Positions 61,451 through 64,000 of a stretch of DNA of 64,000 bases are shown here, piece after piece. Location: NCBI GenBank assembly GCA_947034895.1, contig OX344762.1:52059087-52123086 (forward strand). Reading direction: 5' to 3'. The notes beneath the pieces were generated by a model. That model was not told where the DNA came from, made no database searches, and worked only from the letters and a program-made list of their open reading frames with translations. The position numbers were made by a program, and so were the translations under genes. Position 1 is the first letter of the stretch; every line of letters starts with the position of its first letter. This DNA is from Rhytidiadelphus loreus. Lineage: Eukaryota; Streptophyta; Bryopsida; Hypnales; Hylocomiaceae.

Positions 61451-62544
61451 ATTGCATTGAGGAGAGTAAAATTTGGATCATGGGGATCAAAAGCCCAACA
61501 AAGTCACATCACCTAAAGCCTGGTAGTTTTGAAAAAAAACTTATTTTCTACTTGTTTTCTTAAAGAGTGTTGATTTTTGATAGCTTTGTGAATTTCTAGC
61601 AAATGGATCTAGGGGTTAAAAGATGGAAATTATAGAAATTGAAGCAAATTATGCCTAGGAAAGGAAAATCTTGCAAATCACATAAGAATTTTGTAGATTC
61701 ATTTGAATTACTTATTTTATATAGCATGACTTATCATGGCTATTGCAATATTTGTCTTTCAACTTGCTTCTAATGTATTCTATTTAGTTGACCAAAATCC
61801 AAACCTTGATTTTTTTGTTTCTATTTTATATCATTTTCATTGCACTACCAACTATATCATTCTTGAGTTCTATTTTCATGTAAATCAAGAATTTGCATAG
61901 TGCAAGACTTCCTCGTACTAAAGTATGATCACCTTAAATTGAGCAAATTTGTTTGACAATTATTATTGTTTGATAATGAGCTTTTAGTTTTTAATAATAT
62001 GAAGACATATTGCAACTAAAGTGGCATGAAATCCAAGAATACTATGTGAATATACTATGGAAAAGTTATATTCCAATGTCCACACTACAAACATTATACA
62101 ACAACGATCTATTTATTTTCTAGAATACCTTTGGGAACACACTCATAATGGTGTGTGATCCTCACATTTAGAAGAATGTGGGGACTTGTCAAGTTTGTCT
62201 CCCTTTGTCCTCCATTTTTCATATTTCATATGCTATCTATGTTGTTCCTACTATTTTCAAAGCTTAGTAACAATTTTTTTGAATTTTTTGAGTTTTTCTT
62301 TTGCAACACGTGGACAAATTCCATTGATAAAGGAAAAAGTACATAGAACCAAAGGACCATATCTACAACAATTTTTTTTTTGAGGTTTTTAATTTTTAAT
62401 TTTTTAGAATTAGAATGCATACTCTACACAATTAGAAACTCATTTTGAAAACCTTTTCAATAGCATACTATATAACGGTTGACTAATCGAAAGACCGTTG
62501 AAAAAAATCTTAAAATTACTCAATTGTCATCCACCTAGTCAACC
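61451..62544. other. AT-rich spacer
   Basis: No gene was recognised. Poly-T-rich ORFs at 62155-62420 read as Phe/Leu-rich chance frames. Confidence 0.5.
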
Positions 62545-63030
62545 TTTGACTCCCGTGAATAGAGGTTGTACAATTTGGGTCAATTTTTTCACAAAGTCAA
62601 CATCAAATCGGTTTGAAATTAGGCACATATATCATTGCCTCGTTAGACTCTTGTGAATAGAGGTCATCCAATTTACGCAATTTTTTTTGAAAGAATGAAC
62701 TTCAAAATGAATTTGAAATTAGGCACATGTATCATTGTCTTGTTAGACTCTTGTGAATAGAGGTTGTACAATTTAGGCCACTTTTTTTTTGAAGGATTCA
62801 ACTTCACAATTGGTTTGAAATCAGGCACATGTATCATTGCCTCGTTAGACTCTCGTAAATAGAGCTTGCACAACATTTTTTTTTCCATGGAGTCAACTTC
62901 AAAATGAGTTTGAAATTAGGCACATATATCATTGCCTCGTTAGACTCTCATAAATAGAGGTTGTACAATTTGGGCCAACTTTTATTTACGGAGTCAACTT
63001 CACAATCGTATTGAAATTAGGCACATGTGC
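62545..63030. repeat. Tandem satellite, unit about 100 bp, nearly five copies
   Basis: The marker GTTAGACTC recurs at 62642, 62742, 62844 and 62939, giving spacings of 100, 102 and 95 bp. Each unit carries AATAGAGGTTGTACAATTT, a poly-T tract, TCAACTTCA, GAAATTAGGCACATGTATCA and TTGCCTC, with drift between units. It is non-coding. Confidence 0.85.
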
Positions 63031-63514
63031 CATTCCCTCCTCGTTTTGCGTAGGGATCGATAGCTACGGGTGAGTGGAACAAACGGAATGGCTTTGCGAA
63101 TGGATTCACATGTAATTAAGTTATGTTTTGGGGTTGTTGTTTTTTTTAATTTTTTTTTTCCGTCTTGTTTTGGGTGTGTTTTGGTTGTTTTGAAATGCTG
63201 TTGTCTGTTGGCTTTCTGTGTGTCTGTTTCTAGGGCTTGCTGCACCCACCTACTACTAAATGCCACCATAACAATGAACAATGAAACAGGGGGTGAGAGC
63301 TCTCTCTCTGGCATATGGGCATGTGGGATGATTGCTGACATGATCAAACGACGACTGCAACAGCACTGGCCACAATGACAACTCTCCCACGTGAAACAAG
63401 TCCCGCTGGAGTGTACATACCCTTTCCCCTTTCCCCGGGTTTCCAAAAACACGGCATTCGGGAAATGGAAGGAAGGGGCGGGCGGGCGCCTGCAATCGCT
63501 AACCAACGCTAAAC
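63031..63514. other. Spacer of mixed composition
   Basis: The minus-strand open frame 63506-63000 (168 codons) has no family signature, and its lower part overlaps the satellite edge and poly-T runs. I do not call it a gene. Confidence 0.45.
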
Positions 63515-63742
63515 TTAACCCCTTAACACCGTGATCCTTTTTTCTAATTTTGGCACATTTTTGCTTATATCTTTCTACAGAAATATCATTTATTGCAATT
63601 TCATGAAAACAATCGTTAGGAAAGTTGTCTTTTCAAGATTCAAGTGTTACATTGGATGAATGAAAAGTTAGTTGGACAAAACAGTGTCTCGAAGCCCTCT
63701 GTCATCGTCCAGAATATGGACGTCGGAGCTCTTAAGGGTTAA
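63515..63742. mobile_element. 228-bp TTAA-bounded miniature element
   Basis: TTAA at 63515-63518 is followed by CCCCTTAACACCG. The right end, read on the other strand, is TTAA-CCCTTAAGAGCTCCG, with TTAA at 63739-63742. It shares TTAA-CCC with the longer family, but its interior is different. It is non-coding. Confidence 0.55.
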
Positions 63743-64000
63743 GTTATCATGATCACAAATGAATCAATCGGGAGAAGTTTCCGAGCGAGCAAGCTCACTC
63801 GTAGGTTGTTGTTGCTGCTGCTGTGAGCAGAAGCAGATTCTTCTAACAGCCTAGCATTAGCAAGGAGGAAGGACTGCTGCTGTGGGGTGCGGGGGCTTTT
63901 CGGGGCACTTCTTCACGTGATGTTTCCAAGTCCCAATTCTTGAGCACGCGGTTCAAGGCAAAATCCCAACTATCATCATGACCAAGAATGTGAATGGAGG
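63743..64000. other. Window edge
   Basis: Less AT-rich sequence with TTG/CTG-rich repeats at about 63807-63825. It could be the flank of a gene beyond the window, but there is nothing to call. Confidence 0.4.

Noticed and set aside
63000..63506. 168-codon minus-strand open frame
   Set aside because: It has no recognisable motif, runs through poly-T and the satellite edge, and shares the stretch with a competing frame on the other strand.

Overview
This window is nuclear DNA of a land plant. Three intron-containing plant genes are set in long AT-rich, transposon-filled spacers. The genes encode a chloroplast outer-envelope Omp85 protein (OEP80), a CYP78A-type cytochrome P450 and an auxin response factor (ARF). 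I cannot fix the species. Short introns and the style of the ARF and P450 suggest a non-seed plant, perhaps a moss or other bryophyte; this is a weak inference. I saw no tRNA, rRNA, CRISPR or organelle-derived DNA.

Layout. 1-4818: the 3' part of a decayed CACTA (En/Spm) transposon with tnp2 transposase, DUF4218 and DUF4216 remains and a CACTA-type 3' terminus. 4819-8856: AT-rich spacer. 8857-14664 (+): OEP80, whose 16 exons I could chain with consistent phases into 715 codons. 16277-19149: a complete but dead pogo/Tc1-mariner element with TA duplications, near-perfect terminal repeats and a broken DDE_1 transposase on the minus strand. 19721-25750: repeats and the upstream region of the P450 gene. 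25751-27923 (+): CYP78A-type P450 with two exons. 30101-36880 (-): ARF with 15 coding exons and 867 codons, with B3, ARF and PB1 domains and a possible overlapping upstream ORF. 37-64 kb: no convincing host gene, but many repeats.

The most interesting element is a family of about 925-bp non-coding repeats bounded by TTAA. Its inverted ends read YCCCTAAAGG, with the clearest copies at 43219-44146, 58685-59608 and 19721-21057. TTAA on both sides followed by a C-rich terminus is the signature of piggyBac-type transposition, which is not typical of plants. One copy carries a 397-bp Harbinger-like MITE with a TAA duplication; removing the insertion and one duplicated TAA returns the host copy to 937 bp, close to its relatives. 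Related or degraded copies lie at 21380, 38878, 42448, 52398 and 55783. A separate 228-bp TTAA-bounded element is at 63515.

The three host genes face different ways and share no operon-like logic. OEP80 serves beta-barrel or plastid envelope biogenesis, CYP78A enzymes influence organ growth, and the ARF controls auxin-responsive transcription. Their proximity appears incidental.
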